From: an uncultured Roseovarius sp.
GTDB lineage: Bacteria > Pseudomonadota > Alphaproteobacteria > Rhodobacterales > Rhodobacteraceae
DNA length: 64,000 nt
Assembly: GCF_947489715.1 (NCBI RefSeq)
Contig: NZ_CANLER010000005.1
Coordinates: 186,001-250,000 of the forward strand
Direction of reading: 5' to 3'
Shown: one piece after another, positions 53,718-64,000 of the stretch
Layout: every line of letters begins with the position of its first letter
Numbering within the stretch: position 1 is the first letter of the stretch
The notes under the pieces: model-generated
The model's input: only the letters and a program-made list of their open reading frames with translations
The model's database searches: none
Told to the model about the DNA's origin: nothing
Made by a program: the position numbers and the translations under genes

Positions 53718-53805
53718 ACGTACGCCCCGTACGTCACCCTCACCAAACCGGCCGAATTCCGTACGTTTCGCGCGTACAATCCGTACGCTTTGTACGGTTT
53801 CAGGC
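53718..53805 (-). repeat. GTAC hairpin element, copy 2
   Basis: GTAC at 53720, 53729, 53761, 53774, 53783 and 53792, the same spacings as in copy 1 (9, 32, 13, 9, 9). It starts on the minus strand with GCC-TGA, the last codon and stop of rnj. The 41 bases next to the stop are nearly the same in both copies; the 26-nt spacer is not. It separates rnj from the BesD-like gene. Confidence 0.85.
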
Positions 53806-55470
53806 CGACAGGCGGCTGATGATGATGCTGACCTCTGGTTTTTTGCCGATCTCGCCCATCGCACTTTGCCGCGTGACCTTGCGCAAGCCCTCTTCCAGCT
53901 TGTCATCGTCGATCAATGTCTTCGATCCGGCGCGACCCAGATATTGGCTCAGGTCTTCTTCCAGCACATCAACCAGCGGCGCGCGGCTATGGCCCGTATC
54001 CGGTAAGCCTTTGATTTCGCACCAGGGTTCGCCCAGCGGTTCGTCATCCTCATCCAGGATCACATTGACCATGACATGCCCGTTCAGTGCCATTCTGATC
54101 CGGTCACGCACAACCCCGTCCAGCGCGCCGATCTTGACGCTGCCATCCAGATAGGTCCGCCCGGTCTCGATATATTCGGCCACCACGGGCGTGTTCTGGC
54201 TCAGGTCCATCATCATGCCATTGACCGCCAGAACACCATATAACCGGTTGTTTTTCGCCAGTTTTACATGTTCGCGCAGATGCCGGTGCTCACCATGCAT
54301 GGGGATCACCATCTGTGGTTTGATCAGCTTGTGCATGGCATCCAGATCGGGCCGGTTGGCGTGACCCGAGACATGATAAAGCCCGCTGGTATCATCCACC
54401 ACATCAACGCCCATCTCGCTGAATTGATTGATAATTCTGATGACGCCCCGTTCGTTCCCGGGGATGGTTTTTGACGAGAACAAGAAGGTATCGCCTTCGG
54501 TCAGCGTGATCCCCTGATACTTGCCCTGGGCCAGTTGCGCACTCGCCGCGCGGCGTTCGCCTTGGCTGCCGGTCACGATCAGCATCAGGCTGTCACGCGG
54601 AATTTGTTTTGCATCTTCGGGACTTACGACCTTGGGAAAATCCGTCAACACACCGGTCTCAACACTCGCCTCAATCATCCGCCGCATCGCCCGGCCCATC
54701 AGACAGACCGACCGCCCAGCCCGGACCCCGGCCTCGGCCAGTGTTTTGACCCGCGCCACGTTGCTGGCAAAGGTGGTGCAGACGAACATGCCCTTGGCAC
54801 CCGCCACCAGCTTTTCGATCTCGGGGCCGACGCTGCTTTCGGAGCGACCCTCCATCATACTGAAAACATTTGTCGAATCGCAAACAAGCGCCTTCACCCC
54901 AGGCTTTGCGATCGCCTCCCAGACGGAGGCGTCGAACGGCTCGCCCACCACCGGGTTGGCATCCATCTTGAAGTCGCCCGTATGCACAAGACGGCCATCA
55001 GGCGTATCGATCACCAGCCCCGAACTCTCGGGGATCGAGTGCGAAATCGGCACGAAGCCTACCTTGAACGGACCTGCCTCGGTCACCTCGGGCCAGGGTG
55101 AGACCGTGCGCACCGCCTTTTCCGGGTGGCCATGCTCGTCCATCTTGCGACGGGCGATATTGGCTGTGAAGGCGCGGGCATAGATCGGCGCGCCAAGCTG
55201 GTTGTAGTAATGCGCCACGGCCCCCACGTGATCCTCATGGGCATGGGTGATGAACACCGCTTCCAGCTGATTGCGACGCTCGCTAAGCCATTGAATATCC
55301 GGCAGAATAAGATCAACGCCGGGGCTGCCATCCATGTCGGGAAAAGTCACACCCAGATCGACGAGGATCAGACGCTCCTGCCCCGGTTTTCCGTAGCCGT
55401 AGACATAGGCATTCATGCCGATCTCACCCGCACCGCCAAGTGGCAGGTAAATCAGTCGTTCACTGCTCAT
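53800..55470 (-). CDS. rnj: Ribonuclease J
   Basis: A 556-residue metallo-beta-lactamase-fold exo/endoribonuclease. The HAHEDHVGAVAHYY motif gives the two-zinc site, with other ligands in PISHSIPESSGLVI, HTGDFKMDANP and SGHANRPDLDAM; the beta-CASP domain lies between about 220 and 360. Acts in RNA turnover and 5'-phosphate-dependent maturation. Typical neighbour of coaX and birA in Rhodobacterales. The last residues read SRLSA and the stop codon TGA is shared with the GTAC element, so the C-terminal end may have been set by the repeat. Confidence 0.94.
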   Translation of the reverse strand: MSSERLIYLPLGGAGEIGMNAYVYGYGKPGQERLILVDLGVTFPDMDGSPGVDLILPDIQWLSERRNQLEAVFITHAHEDHVGAVAHYYNQLGAPIYARAFTANIARRKMDEHGHPEKAVRTVSPWPEVTEAGPFKVGFVPISHSIPESSGLVIDTPDGRLVHTGDFKMDANPVVGEPFDASVWEAIAKPGVKALVCDSTNVFSMMEGRSESSVGPEIEKLVAGAKGMFVCTTFASNVARVKTLAEAGVRAGRSVCLMGRAMRRMIEASVETGVLTDFPKVVSPEDAKQIPRDSLMLIVTGSQGERRAASAQLAQGKYQGITLTEGDTFLFSSKTIPGNERGVIRIINQFSEMGVDVVDDTSGLYHVSGHANRPDLDAMHKLIKPQMVIPMHGEHRHLREHVKLAKNNRLYGVLAVNGMMMDLSQNTPVVAEYIETGRTYLDGSVKIGALDGVVRDRIRMALNGHVMVNVILDEDDEPLGEPWCEIKGLPDTGHSRAPLVDVLEEDLSQYLGRAGSKTLIDDDKLEEGLRKVTRQSAMGEIGKKPEVSIIISRLSA

Positions 55471-55476
55471 GGGGCC

Positions 55477-56247
55477 TCAGCCCTCCTTATTGTGGTTATG
55501 AATCACGGTCAGGCCGTGCATTGTCAGATCATCTTCGAACACGTCGAACATCGCATGTCCCTGCTGAAACAAGGGGGCCAGACCACCGGTGGAAATCACC
55601 CGCATCGGGCGACCAAATTCCGCTTTAATTCTATCGCATATCCCGTTGATAAGACCAACATACCCCCAAAATACACCAGATTGCATGCAGTCTACCGTAT
55701 TGGTGCCGATCACATGCGGCGGCTTGGTCACATCGACATGCGGCAGGGCGGCGGCGGCAGTGTGCAACGCCTCCAGCGACAGGTTCACACCCGGTGCGAT
55801 CACCCCGCCCACATAGGCGCCGTCATGATCCACCACGTCAAAGGTGGTCGCGGTGCCGAAATCCACCACGATCAGGTCGCCGCCATGCCGGTCATAGGCA
55901 CCCGCGGTGTTGACCAGTCGGTCCGGCCCTACTTGCGTGCCTTCATCCACCCGGGGTTCTACCGGCAGGCGACATTCCGGTTTACCGACCACTATTGGCC
56001 GGCATCCAAAGAAACGATCGGTAAAAACGCGCAGATTGAAAACCACACGCGGCACAGTGGACGAGATGATGACTTCGGTGATTTCAACATCAATCCCGAA
56101 ATGCTTCACCAGCGTGGAATACCAGGTAAAATAGGCGTCTGCGGTGCGGGCATGATGGGTTGACGTGCGCAGCGTACACAGGAATTTCTCGCCATCCCAG
56201 ATCGAGAAGACGGTGTTCGTGTTGCCGCAGTCAATCGCCAGAAGCAT
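55477..56247 (-). CDS. coaX: Type III pantothenate kinase
   Basis: ATP-dependent phosphorylation of pantothenate, the first step of coenzyme A synthesis. A 256-residue ASKHA protein with the P-loop-like DCGNTNTVFSIWDG at the N-terminus, GPDRLVNTAGAYDRHGGDLI and the phosphate motif VVDFGTATTFDVVDHDGAYV, then GGVIAPGVNLSLEALH. Type III is not inhibited by CoA. The gene ends six bases before rnj and follows birA by 15 bases. Confidence 0.94.
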   Translation of the reverse strand: MLLAIDCGNTNTVFSIWDGEKFLCTLRTSTHHARTADAYFTWYSTLVKHFGIDVEITEVIISSTVPRVVFNLRVFTDRFFGCRPIVVGKPECRLPVEPRVDEGTQVGPDRLVNTAGAYDRHGGDLIVVDFGTATTFDVVDHDGAYVGGVIAPGVNLSLEALHTAAAALPHVDVTKPPHVIGTNTVDCMQSGVFWGYVGLINGICDRIKAEFGRPMRVISTGGLAPLFQQGHAMFDVFEDDLTMHGLTVIHNHNKEG

Positions 56248-56262
56248 ATCGCCCCCTCGCCT

Positions 56263-57012
56263 TCAGAAAAAGATGTCCGCGGCCGGAATGGCCACGCGGG
56301 ATTTGGCTGTGGATAATACAAGATTGCCTGTCGCGTCCACTGTTTCGAAGGTGCCTGATATTTCGTCACGTGACGTTCTGGCGGTCACGACCTCACCCAG
56401 ACGCGCCGCCCGATCCAGCCAGGCGGTGCGGATGGGCGCAAACCCGTAAGTGGTAAACTGAGCTTCAAAATGCGCATAAGCAGGTGCCAGCAGGTCCAGA
56501 AACTCTTCGGGTGTCACGTCCGCTCCGGTCTCGTGCAACAGCGATACAGGCCGTACAGCGCCCGCCTCGACGTCAGACACTTCCGGGGCGTGTTTGAGGT
56601 TGACGCCGATCCCAATGGCAAAATGCGTAAGCTGCCCACCGCTGCCGGCACTTTCCAGCAGAATCCCAGCCAGTTTGCCACCGTTCAGCAATACGTCATT
56701 GGGCCATTTCAGCGAAAACGGTTCGGACCGTCCCGTGGCCGCCACCAGCGCGTCATATAGGGCAAGCGACGCTACGAAGGAGCGCAACGCCACCTTGTCC
56801 GGCGTCTCGCCCGGGTGCATCACCAAGGTCGCGGCAAAGTTGCCTACAGGGTTGCTCCAGCCGCGTCCGCGCCGACCACGAGCCGAGGTTTGTTCCAGTG
56901 CAAGAATCCACTCCGGACCACTTAGCCCCGGCGCGATCCGCACTGCTTCGGCATTGGTACTGTCAATGCTGGCCAGAACCCGTTTGCCGTAGCCTTCGGG
57001 CCAGTCGCTCAT
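56263..57012 (-). CDS. birA: Biotin-[acetyl-CoA-carboxylase] ligase
   Basis: Attaches biotin to carboxyl carrier proteins such as PccA in this window. The protein of 249 residues has only the catalytic and SH3-like C-terminal domains (GRRGRGWSNPVGNFAATLV holds the biotin-binding loop, FSLKWPNDVLLNGGKLAGIL the catalytic lysine) and no N-terminal helix-turn-helix, so it cannot act as the biotin repressor. Located between nuoN and coaX, in the usual Rhodobacterales order; starts 19 bases after the nuoN stop. Confidence 0.94.
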   Translation of the reverse strand: MSDWPEGYGKRVLASIDSTNAEAVRIAPGLSGPEWILALEQTSARGRRGRGWSNPVGNFAATLVMHPGETPDKVALRSFVASLALYDALVAATGRSEPFSLKWPNDVLLNGGKLAGILLESAGSGGQLTHFAIGIGVNLKHAPEVSDVEAGAVRPVSLLHETGADVTPEEFLDLLAPAYAHFEAQFTTYGFAPIRTAWLDRAARLGEVVTARTSRDEISGTFETVDATGNLVLSTAKSRVAIPAADIFF

Positions 57013-57030
57013 TGCGGAACCGTCCCTTGT

Positions 57031-58467
57031 TTAATTGACAAGAGTTGCCGCCGCAGCCTCGGCGATCGATTCAACGCCGAACATGTTGATGATCCCTACT
57101 AGCATGACAACGGCCGAGACCATCAACAGGCTCCACAATATCGGAGAGCGGGCCGTTTCCAGCTCTTCCTGTTCCTCGCCGAAATACATAAAGAAGACGA
57201 TACGCAAATAGTAAAATGCCCCGATGACCGAGGCGATTACACCGGCCACCGCCAGCCACGCCAGACCACCATCATAGGCCGCGCGCAGCACGTAGAACTT
57301 GCCAAAGAAGCCCAGAAGCGGCGGTACACCCGCCAGGCTGAACAGCAATACCAGCATTGCCAACGCCCGGCCCGGATGGGCCTTGGAGTACATGTTGAGA
57401 CTGCCAATATCCGTGACCGGCTGACCATCGCGCTCCATGCTGAGAATGAAGGCGAAGGTGCCGACATTCATAGTGACATAGATCGCCATGTAGATCAGCA
57501 TCGCTTGCACGCCGAATGCCGTACCAGCGGCCAGCCCCATCAGTGCAAAGCCCATATGGGCGATCGAGGAATAGGCCATCAGGCGTTTGATATCGGTCTG
57601 ACCGATCGCCGCCACGGCACCGAGGAACATCGACAGCACGCTGAGCACCGCGATCACCTGCTGCCAGTCGCCGACAACGCCGCCATAGGCGTCATGGACA
57701 ACGCGGGCAAAGAGGCCCATCGCCGCCATCTTGGGCGCGGTGGCAAAGAAAGCAGTGATCGGCGTGGGCGAACCTTCGTAGACATCCGGTGTCCACATGT
57801 GGAAGGGCACGGCGCTGACCTTGAACGCCAGGCCAGAGATCACGAAAACAATGCCAAAGAGCAATCCAAGCGGCGCCCGCCCCTCGGCAGCCTCGATGAT
57901 ACCCGAGAAAAGCGTTGTGCCTGCATAGCCATAGGTCAGCGACGCACCGTAGAGCAACAGGCCCGAGCTGAGCGCACCCAGAACGAAATATTTCAGCCCG
58001 GCCTCGGTTGATTTGGCACTGTCACGACGCAGCGACGCGACAACATAAAGCGCCAGCGATTGCAGCTCCAGCCCCATATAAAGTGCCATCAGATCGCCCG
58101 CGCTGACCATGACCATCATGCCGACAACCGACAGGCAGATCAGCAGTGGATATTCGAAACGCAGAATCTTGCGGCGGGCCATGTATTCCTGGCCCATCAC
58201 CAGAACAGCTGCGGCGCTGAGCAGGATTGTAACCTTGGCAAAACGGGCAAAACCGTCATCAACGAACATGCCGTCAAAAGCCACGCGGGTGTTATTGCCA
58301 GTGGCCCCGATAAAGAGCGCCATGGCGACGAACAGCGCCGCCGTCAACCACACCAGCAGTCCTGCCATCCTGTCCTTGCCGGTGTAGACCGTGAACAAAA
58401 GCGCCGCCATCGCATAGACCGACAGAACGATCTCGGGAAGGATAATATTCAGATCAGCCTGGATCAT
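57031..58467 (-). CDS. nuoN: NADH-quinone oxidoreductase subunit N
   Basis: Antiporter-like proton-pumping subunit of complex I. 478 residues, about 14 membrane segments, with the conserved TM5 Glu in [16 protein letters not shown] and lysines in [15 protein letters not shown] and [13 protein letters not shown] helices. The proton_antipo_M domain spans about 120-420. Length and motifs are typical. It starts 16 bases after nuoM. Confidence 0.95.
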   Translation of the reverse strand: MIQADLNIILPEIVLSVYAMAALLFTVYTGKDRMAGLLVWLTAALFVAMALFIGATGNNTRVAFDGMFVDDGFARFAKVTILLSAAAVLVMGQEYMARRKILRFEYPLLICLSVVGMMVMVSAGDLMALYMGLELQSLALYVVASLRRDSAKSTEAGLKYFVLGALSSGLLLYGASLTYGYAGTTLFSGIIEAAEGRAPLGLLFGIVFVISGLAFKVSAVPFHMWTPDVYEGSPTPITAFFATAPKMAAMGLFARVVHDAYGGVVGDWQQVIAVLSVLSMFLGAVAAIGQTDIKRLMAYSSIAHMGFALMGLAAGTAFGVQAMLIYMAIYVTMNVGTFAFILSMERDGQPVTDIGSLNMYSKAHPGRALAMLVLLFSLAGVPPLLGFFGKFYVLRAAYDGGLAWLAVAGVIASVIGAFYYLRIVFFMYFGEEQEELETARSPILWSLLMVSAVVMLVGIINMFGVESIAEAAAATLVN

Positions 58468-58482
58468 CTCTCGGGCCTCCGG

Positions 58483-60030
58483 TTAATGCGAAACGGCTGC
58501 GGTCTGACTGGCGGCGTGGCCGTCTGCCAGGGCAGTGTCGTAATTGGTAATCAGCGCCTCGACGGAGGGGCCGATGATATCGGTCACCAGGGCCGGGTAT
58601 ACCCCCAGCAGGATGGTCATTACCACCAGTGGTGCAAAGATCGCGCGTTCGCGTTTGCTCATGTCGGTGATCGACTTCAGGCTTTCCTTTATCAGGTCAC
58701 CCATCACGACCCGGCGATAGAGCCAAAGCGCGTAAGCAGCACTGAGGATCACGCCCGAGGTTGCGACCATCGCCACCCAGGTATTGACCTGGAAGATGCC
58801 CATCAGCGTCAGGAATTCCCCGACGAAGCCCGAGGTGCCCGGCAGGCCGACATTGGCCATGGTAAAGAGCATGAAGATCAGCGCATAGGCCGGCATCCGG
58901 TTGACCAGCCCCCCATAGGCATCAATTTCGCGCGTGTGCATCCGATCGTAGATCACACCGACGCAAAGGAAGAGCGCGCCGGAGATGAAGCCGTGACTGA
59001 TCATCTGGAAGATCGCGCCGTCGATGCCTTGCTGGTTCGCGGCGAAGATGCCCATGGTCACGTATCCCATATGGGCCACCGAGGAATAGGCGATCAGCTT
59101 TTTCATGTCCTCCTGCGCCAGGGCGACCAGCGAGGTGTAGACGATCGCGATGGCCGACATCCACAGGACCAGCGGTGTCATCACCTCGGACCCGATGGGG
59201 AACATTGGCAGGCTGAACCGCAGGAAGCCATAGCCCCCCATTTTCAAGAGGATTGCCGCCAGCACGACCGACCCTGCGGTGGGGGCCTGAACGTGTGCGT
59301 CAGGCAGCCAGGTATGGACCGGCCACATCGGCATCTTGACCGCGAAGCTTGCGAAGAAGGCGATGAACATCAGCGTCTGTGCCCCACCAACAATTTGGAT
59401 GCCCAGCAAGCTGAAGCTTTCCGATCCGAACTGGTGGTTCATCAGCGTCGGGATATCTGTCGTGCCCGCGTCGGCGAACATCGCCACCATCGCCACCAGC
59501 ATCAGAACCGAGCCGAGGAAGGTATAGAGGAAGAACTTGAAGCTGGCGTAGATGCGTTCCTTGCCACCCCAGATGCCGATGATCAGGAACATTGGGATAA
59601 GGCCCGCCTCGAAGAAGAGGTAGAAGAGCACCAGATCCAGTGCCATGAAGACGCCCAGCATCAGCGTTTCCAGCACCAGGAAGGCGATCATGTATTCCTT
59701 GACCCGGGTGGTCACGTTCCACGACGCGGCAATGGTCAGTGGCATGATGAATGTTGTCAGCAAGACAAAGAGGACACTGATCCCGTCCACACCCATCTTG
59801 TATTTCAAGCCCAGAAGCCAATTGCGCTCTTCCACGAACTGGAAACCTGTATCACTCGGGTCGAACCCGGCCAGGATGAACAATGAAACGACAAAAGTCA
59901 GCGAGGTGGCAATCAGCGCTACCCATTTCGCATTGCGCTGTGCCGCCTCATCCTCGCCCCGCAGGAACACTACCAGGATCAGTGCCGCGATGGTGGGGAT
60001 GAAGGTTGTGATGGAAAGAAGATTATCCAT
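58483..60030 (-). CDS. nuoM: NADH-quinone oxidoreductase subunit M
   Basis: Second antiporter-like subunit of complex I (515 residues). Key features are [20 protein letters not shown] (TM5 Glu), [18 protein letters not shown], and [16 protein letters not shown]. The start overlaps the nuoL stop codon by one base (TAATG), so M and L are coupled. Conserved charged residues of the proton path are intact. Nothing unusual in length. Confidence 0.95.
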   Translation of the reverse strand: MDNLLSITTFIPTIAALILVVFLRGEDEAAQRNAKWVALIATSLTFVVSLFILAGFDPSDTGFQFVEERNWLLGLKYKMGVDGISVLFVLLTTFIMPLTIAASWNVTTRVKEYMIAFLVLETLMLGVFMALDLVLFYLFFEAGLIPMFLIIGIWGGKERIYASFKFFLYTFLGSVLMLVAMVAMFADAGTTDIPTLMNHQFGSESFSLLGIQIVGGAQTLMFIAFFASFAVKMPMWPVHTWLPDAHVQAPTAGSVVLAAILLKMGGYGFLRFSLPMFPIGSEVMTPLVLWMSAIAIVYTSLVALAQEDMKKLIAYSSVAHMGYVTMGIFAANQQGIDGAIFQMISHGFISGALFLCVGVIYDRMHTREIDAYGGLVNRMPAYALIFMLFTMANVGLPGTSGFVGEFLTLMGIFQVNTWVAMVATSGVILSAAYALWLYRRVVMGDLIKESLKSITDMSKRERAIFAPLVVMTILLGVYPALVTDIIGPSVEALITNYDTALADGHAASQTAAVSH

Positions 60031-62201
60031 TATTCAGCCCCTCCGGTGAAACTCATCCAAGTGACAAGCACCGCAATCCCGATAACCATCGCAAAGGCAT
60101 AGGTGAAGATGTAACCCGACTGTGCCCGCCCCGCGAGGCGGGTGAAGAAGGGGATGATGCCCATGGCCACCCCGTTGATCGAGCCGTCGATGACATTGCC
60201 ATCGCCGCGTTTCCAGAAGAACGAACCAAGCGCCTTGGCCGGGCGAACAAAAATGGCATCGTAAATCTCATCGAAATACCACTTGTTCAGCAGGAAGAGG
60301 TAGAGAGGGCGTTGGCTCTCGGCCAGTTTCTTGGGCATCGAAGGGTCCCAGATATAGAACCAGAGTGCTGTCAGGAACCCGATCAACATAGCGATGAACG
60401 GGCTGACCTTGACCCATTTGGGCGCATGGTGCGCATCATCCATCACGTGATTGTCCGGCGCCATGAAGATCGCGCCCTTGGGCGCTTCGCCATGATGCGC
60501 CATCGAGGCGGTGGCGTGATCGCCCTCCTCCTCTTTCATGGCGGCGTCACCGTGACCGTCATCAGTGGCGGCATGGGTATCCTCGGCCGCGGCATGACCG
60601 TCATCCGCGGTTGCGGCTTCGCCGTGCTCCGTGGCCTCGTCATGGCCTGTTGCCGCCTCGGCATGATGGGTGGGGATGCCAAAGAACGCATTCACCTGCT
60701 CGTGCTTGCCAAAGAAGCTGCCATACCACACCATCCCGGCAAAGACCGAGCCAAGTGCCAGCACGCCAAGCGGCACCAGCATGGTCATCGGGCTTTCATG
60801 GGCGTGATCGTGGGTATGTTTGTCCCCGCGCGGTTTGCCATAGAAAGTCATGAACATCAGACGCCAGCTGTAGAAACTGGTGAAGAGCGCAGCGATGACC
60901 AGCATCCAGAAGGCATAGCCCCCCGCCGTTCCCGCATAGGCGCTTTCGATCACCGCGTCCTTACTGAGGAACCCGGCAAAGCCGATTGTCGTCAGCGGAA
61001 TACCCACACCGGTAATCGCCAGCGTGCCGATCATCATCGCCCAGAACGTATAGGGCAGCTTGCTTTTCAGCCCGCCATAGTTCCGCATGTCCTGCTCATG
61101 GTGCATCCCGTGGATGACCGACCCGGCGCCCAAAAACAGCATCGCCTTGAAGAACGCATGGGTGAAGAGGTGGAACATCGCGACCGAATAGACGCCAACA
61201 CCGGCTGCCACGAACATGTAGCCCAGCTGCGAACAGGTCGAATAGGCGATCACGCGTTTGATGTCGTTCTGCACGAGGCCCACGGTGGCCGCGAAAAACG
61301 CGGTCGATGCGCCGAGGAAGGTGATGAACATCTTGGCCTCGGGCGCATATTCCATCAGCGGCGACATGCGGCAGACAAGGAACACGCCCGCCGTCACCAT
61401 GGTCGCGGCATGGATCAGCGCCGACACCGGTGTCGGGCCTTCCATCGCGTCGGGCAGCCAGGTGTGCAGAATGAGCTGTGCCGATTTGCCCATCGCGCCC
61501 ACGAACAGCAGGAAGGCGATCAGGTTGGCGGCGTTCCAATCGGTCCAGAGGAATGTCAGCTGCGTCTGCGCCAGCTCGGGTGCGGCGGCAAAGACATCGT
61601 CGAACTTGATGCTATCGGTCAGGAAATAGAGCGCCATGATCCCAAGCGCAAAGCCGAAATCACCGATCCGGTTGACCACGAAGGCCTTGATCGCCGCAGC
61701 ATTGGCGCTTGGTTTGCGGTAATAGAAGCCGATCAGCAGGTACGAGGCCAGGCCCACGCCCTCCCAGCCAAAGAACATCTGCGCCAGGTTATCCGCCGTG
61801 ACCAGCATCAGCATGGCGAAGGTAAACAGGCTCAGATAGGCAAAGAAACGCGGGCGATAGCTTTCTTTTTCTTCGTCGAACTGGCTGTCATGCGCCATGT
61901 AGCCCATAGAATAAAGGTGCACGAGGGCCGAAACCGTCGTGACCACGATTAGCATGATCGCCGTCAGACGATCGAGGCGGATGGCCCAGGCGGTATCCAG
62001 CGTGCCCGACTGCACCCAGTCCAGCACGTGAATGTAATGGGTTTCCCCGTCATGGCCAAGAAACACGATCCAACTGAGCAGCGCACAGAGGAACAACAGG
62101 CCAGTGGTCAGCCATTGTGCACCCTTGTCGCCGATGATCCGCCAGCCGAAACCGGCGATGATGGCCCCGATCAAAGGCGCGAAGAGGATGATTTTTTCCA
62201 T
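60030..62201 (-). CDS. nuoL: NADH-quinone oxidoreductase subunit L, with His-rich insertion
   Basis: Distal antiporter-like subunit with the long lateral helix. 723 residues; the core is conserved ([55 protein letters not shown]). Between the last two conserved segments (about residues 505-580, 60474-60675) is an insertion rich in His, Ala, Asp and Glu, with about a dozen His; typical bacterial NuoL is near 615 residues. The insertion faces an aqueous loop. It may bind metal or be just a flexible linker. Confidence 0.94.
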   Translation of the reverse strand: MEKIILFAPLIGAIIAGFGWRIIGDKGAQWLTTGLLFLCALLSWIVFLGHDGETHYIHVLDWVQSGTLDTAWAIRLDRLTAIMLIVVTTVSALVHLYSMGYMAHDSQFDEEKESYRPRFFAYLSLFTFAMLMLVTADNLAQMFFGWEGVGLASYLLIGFYYRKPSANAAAIKAFVVNRIGDFGFALGIMALYFLTDSIKFDDVFAAAPELAQTQLTFLWTDWNAANLIAFLLFVGAMGKSAQLILHTWLPDAMEGPTPVSALIHAATMVTAGVFLVCRMSPLMEYAPEAKMFITFLGASTAFFAATVGLVQNDIKRVIAYSTCSQLGYMFVAAGVGVYSVAMFHLFTHAFFKAMLFLGAGSVIHGMHHEQDMRNYGGLKSKLPYTFWAMMIGTLAITGVGIPLTTIGFAGFLSKDAVIESAYAGTAGGYAFWMLVIAALFTSFYSWRLMFMTFYGKPRGDKHTHDHAHESPMTMLVPLGVLALGSVFAGMVWYGSFFGKHEQVNAFFGIPTHHAEAATGHDEATEHGEAATADDGHAAAEDTHAATDDGHGDAAMKEEEGDHATASMAHHGEAPKGAIFMAPDNHVMDDAHHAPKWVKVSPFIAMLIGFLTALWFYIWDPSMPKKLAESQRPLYLFLLNKWYFDEIYDAIFVRPAKALGSFFWKRGDGNVIDGSINGVAMGIIPFFTRLAGRAQSGYIFTYAFAMVIGIAVLVTWMSFTGGAE

Positions 62202-62205
62202 GTCT

Positions 62206-62511
62206 TCAGCCTTTCATCACATTGACATCTTCAACCGCGATCGTGCCGCGATTGCGGAAGAAGCAGACCAGAATGGCCAGCCCGATCGCCGCCTCGGCCG
62301 CCGCCACCGTCAGCACGAAAAGGGTAAAGACCTGCCCCACCAGATCGCCCGCATAGGACGAGAAGGCCACAAGGTTGATATTGACCGAAAGCAGCATCAG
62401 CTCGATCGACATCAGCAGGATGATGACGTTCTTCCGGTTGAGGAAGAGGCCGAAAATGCCAATGACGAACAAGGCCGCCGCCACTGTCAGATAATGTTCC
62501 AAACCTATCAT
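62206..62511 (-). CDS. nuoK: NADH-quinone oxidoreductase subunit K
   Basis: Three-helix membrane subunit (101 residues) with the conserved Glu residues in [20 protein letters not shown] and [20 protein letters not shown]. Length is exactly that of the family. It is separated from nuoL by four bases and from nuoJ by 43. Confidence 0.96.
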   Translation of the reverse strand: MIGLEHYLTVAAALFVIGIFGLFLNRKNVIILLMSIELMLLSVNINLVAFSSYAGDLVGQVFTLFVLTVAAAEAAIGLAILVCFFRNRGTIAVEDVNVMKG

Positions 62512-62554
62512 GTCGTCCCTCGGTTCTTATTCTTGGTCGGTTTGCTAGGTGGCG

Positions 62555-63159
62555 TTACAGCCCCTGCCCCGGTTTTACGTCTTTCAGTTCCATTGCCTTG
62601 GCCGGATCGCGATACATCTGCGCCAGCACGTTCTGGCGCTTGATGTCCTGACGATGGCGCAGGGTCAGGACAATTGCCCCGATCATCGCTACCAGCAGGA
62701 TCAGGCCCGCCAGTTGGAAGAGCAGGAAGTATTTATCATAGAGCAGCAGGCCAAGTGCCGCGGTGTTCTCAACTCCCTCGGCGGGCACGGCGGCACGCGC
62801 CGCCTCGGCGCCCTCGGCGGTTTCCCATACGCCGTAGGCCAGGCCGAACTGCATCAGGAGAACCATGCCGATCAGCAACGCCAGGGGCATGTATTTGGCC
62901 ATCTCGGCCTTCAACTCGGCAAAGTCCACGTCCAGCATCATCACCACAAAGAGGAACAGCACCGCGACCGCGCCCACGTAGACAATGACCAGCAGCATGG
63001 CCACGAATTCCGCTCCCAGCAGAACGAACAGTCCCGCCGCACTGATGAAAGACAGGATCAGCCACAGCACCGAATGCACCGGGTTCCGGCTGATCACGGT
63101 GAAAAGCCCGCCCACCAGTACGGAAATCGCAAACAGATAAAAGCATAGCGTTGCGATGG

Positions 63160-63163
<4 letters not shown>
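62555..63163 (-). CDS. nuoJ: NADH-quinone oxidoreductase subunit J
   Basis: Five-helix membrane subunit, 202 residues; segments include [20 protein letters not shown], and the pi-bulge helix around [20 protein letters not shown] is typical. C-terminal tail polar with [10 protein letters not shown]. It overlaps the CMD gene upstream by four bases (ATGA). Confidence 0.95.

Positions 63164-64000
<837 letters not shown>

Overview
The window looks like a chromosomal segment of an alphaproteobacterium of the Rhodobacterales, most likely the Roseobacter group. The evidence is the gene content and order: nuoIJKLMN-birA-coaX-rnj with a CMD-fold gene inside the nuo cluster, proS-DUF2937-lolC-lolD, pccB and pccA with a PccR-type regulator, Lrp-type PutR divergent from putA, choline-sulfate genes betI-betC-betA, and a single HdaA-type DnaA homologue. 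The DNA is GC-rich throughout except for about 51.4-52.6 kb. I assign no species.

Layout. 0-4.3 kb (minus strand): a partial Ldh-family dehydrogenase, the LolCD lipoprotein-release transporter, a broken DUF2937 gene and proS. 4.4-10 kb (plus): AI-2E permease, hdaA, ppk1 and ppx, the last two forming a polyphosphate synthesis/degradation pair. 10-14.2 kb: small housekeeping genes (EEP hydrolase, TerB-DnaJ protein, GNAT, two VOC proteins, MAPEG). 14.2-27.3 kb: propionyl-CoA assimilation (mcm, pccA, pccB, pccR) interspersed with small lipoproteins and an MFS exporter; the TTTGCAAA-type PccR sites lie in front of pccB and pccR. BirA, needed to biotinylate PccA, is encoded at 56-57 kb. 27.3-35.3 kb: an outer-membrane barrel, YdcH, a secreted nuclease, the bet genes with a BetI box, an orphan peptide-type binding protein and tRNA-Leu(UAA). 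35.4-44.7 kb: proline catabolism (putR/putA), rhomboid, GFA protein, inositol monophosphatase, metR/metF and a thioesterase. 44.7-53.6 kb is more accessory: a DUF2235 hydrolase, ornithine decarboxylase with a divergent Lrp regulator, a LysR regulator divergent from a PhyH dioxygenase plus an HD-domain putative diiron oxygenase, a methyltransferase, a low-GC islet with two orphan genes, and a BesD/HalD-like non-heme iron enzyme. 53.8-64 kb (minus): RNase J, pantothenate kinase, BirA and the distal half of the complex I operon.

Most unusual features. (1) Two copies, 51,239 bp apart, of an 88-bp element with six GTAC cores at identical spacing that starts exactly at the stop codon of the gene before it. 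(2) Two hairpins whose 21-nt loops carry a perfect G-quadruplex motif while their stems differ in sequence but stay self-complementary. (3) Two 61-bp repeats fused to the 3' ends of two different LysR genes. (4) Four 11-bp tandem repeats before pccR. (5) A PhyH/HD oxygenase pair with a clear LysR operator, resembling the PhnY/PhnZ and TmpA/TmpB C-P bond cleaving systems, with no known substrate here. Several small repeat families in this genome appear to be tied to the ends of transcription units.
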